Origin: an uncultured Alphaproteobacteria bacterium
GTDB lineage: Bacteria > Pseudomonadota > Alphaproteobacteria > GCA-2731375
Assembly: GCA_951812805.1 (NCBI GenBank)
Contig: CATOSZ010000003.1
Location: 1,938,557-2,002,556 of the forward strand
Reading direction: 5' to 3'
Length of the DNA stretch: 64,000 nucleotides
Shown here: in pieces, positions 63,724 through 64,000 of the stretch
Layout: each line of letters starts with the position of its first letter
Numbering within the stretch: position 1 is the stretch's first letter
Notes under the pieces: model-generated
What the model saw: only the letters and a program-made list of their open reading frames with translations
The model's database searches: none
Told to the model about the DNA's origin: nothing
Made by a program: the position numbers and the translations under genes

Positions 63724-64000
63724 ATGGCGGGTGGCGGGCTGCAATTCGGTGTCACGTTGCCGTTGACCGATGTCGGCGGCGCGCCGGAGACGGTCCGGCG
63801 CCTGGCCCAGACGGCCGAGGCGATGGGCTATCACCATCTGGGCGCGGCGGACCATGTGCTGGGGGCGAATGTGGCCAACCGGCCGGAGTGGGACCTGACG
63901 CGCAATACCTCGAAGGACCTGTTTCACGATCCCTTCGTGCTGTTCGGCTTTCTCGCCGGCTGCACGGAGCGGATCGGCTTCTCCACCCAGGTGATGATCC
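63724..64000 (+). CDS. LLM-class (luciferase-like) flavin-dependent oxidoreductase, N-terminal part
   Basis: The frame runs off the window. It starts LQFGVTLPLTDVGGAPETV, then LAQTAEAMGYHHLGAADHVL and DPFVLFGFLAGCTERIGFST, matching the first strands and flavin-binding region of luciferase-like monooxygenases that use FMN or F420. About 92 residues are visible. Start ATG 63724 follows GGGGGAGCGGAAC. Substrate unknown. Confidence 0.88.
   Translation, partial: MAGGGLQFGVTLPLTDVGGAPETVRRLAQTAEAMGYHHLGAADHVLGANVANRPEWDLTRNTSKDLFHDPFVLFGFLAGCTERIGFSTQVMI

Overview
The window is high-GC bacterial chromosome with an alphaproteobacterial signature. It carries ctrA and chpT of the CtrA phosphorelay, a Cox11/CtaB/SURF1 cytochrome aa3 cluster, a soluble NAD-linked formate dehydrogenase and a tRNA-Arg(ACG). 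The che operon layout next to ctrA/chpT suggests a Rhodospirillales-like organism, and a DddQ-like DMSP lyase hints at a marine habitat. Both lineage and habitat are inferences from gene content.

Layout. (1) 1-8.3 kb: fliI (partial), ctrA, a GST gene, and the minus-strand operon chpT-cheA-cheW-cheY-cheB-cheR; this is motility and cell-cycle signalling. (2) 8.4-14 kb: formate dehydrogenase (gamma-beta fusion plus alpha) followed by two related secreted Cys-rich proteins and a terminator. (3) 14-18.4 kb: an orphan Tat-exported TRAP binding protein, an acyl-CoA ligase and an M48 peptidase. (4) 18.4-29.1 kb: a rearranged zone. It holds a DinB/TolB-TPR chimeric gene, an IS1182-family element, an oxygenase cluster (FAD oxidoreductase, 2OG-Fe(II) oxygenase, Rieske dioxygenase alpha and beta), an IS21-family element and a 5'-truncated GNAT gene. 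(5) 29.1-32.8 kb: GST, DMSP-lyase-like cupin, acyl-CoA ligase, esterase. (6) 32.8-39.6 kb: minus-strand cytochrome c oxidase cluster ctaC-ctaD-ctaB-(41-aa protein)-cox11-ctaE-DUF983-surf1-tmk. (7) 39.7-53.6 kb: tldD, an aromatic amino acid lyase homologue, hydrolases, a hydantoinase/oxoprolinase pair, an FtrA-type regulator, GST, amidohydrolase, methyltransferase, metallo-hydrolase and an OmpR-type regulator. (8) 53.7-60.4 kb: nested mobile elements and phage-like genes beside tRNA-Arg. An IS66-family element sits in the istB of an IS21-family element with a perfect 8-bp duplication; an internally deleted IS256-like relic and an IS21-type end follow. (9) 60.6-64 kb: TauD-like dioxygenase, secreted metallo-hydrolase, D-2-hydroxyacid dehydrogenase and a partial LLM-class oxidoreductase.

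The chemotaxis and CtrA genes form one signalling neighbourhood, and the cox genes form one assembly/structural operon. Most other genes are catabolic and do not make one obvious pathway. The clearest non-standard observations are the chimeric gene at 18.4 kb, the datable insertion layers at 53.7-58.5 kb, and the paired secreted Cys-rich proteins behind formate dehydrogenase. I did not find a convincing wholly new defence or signalling system.
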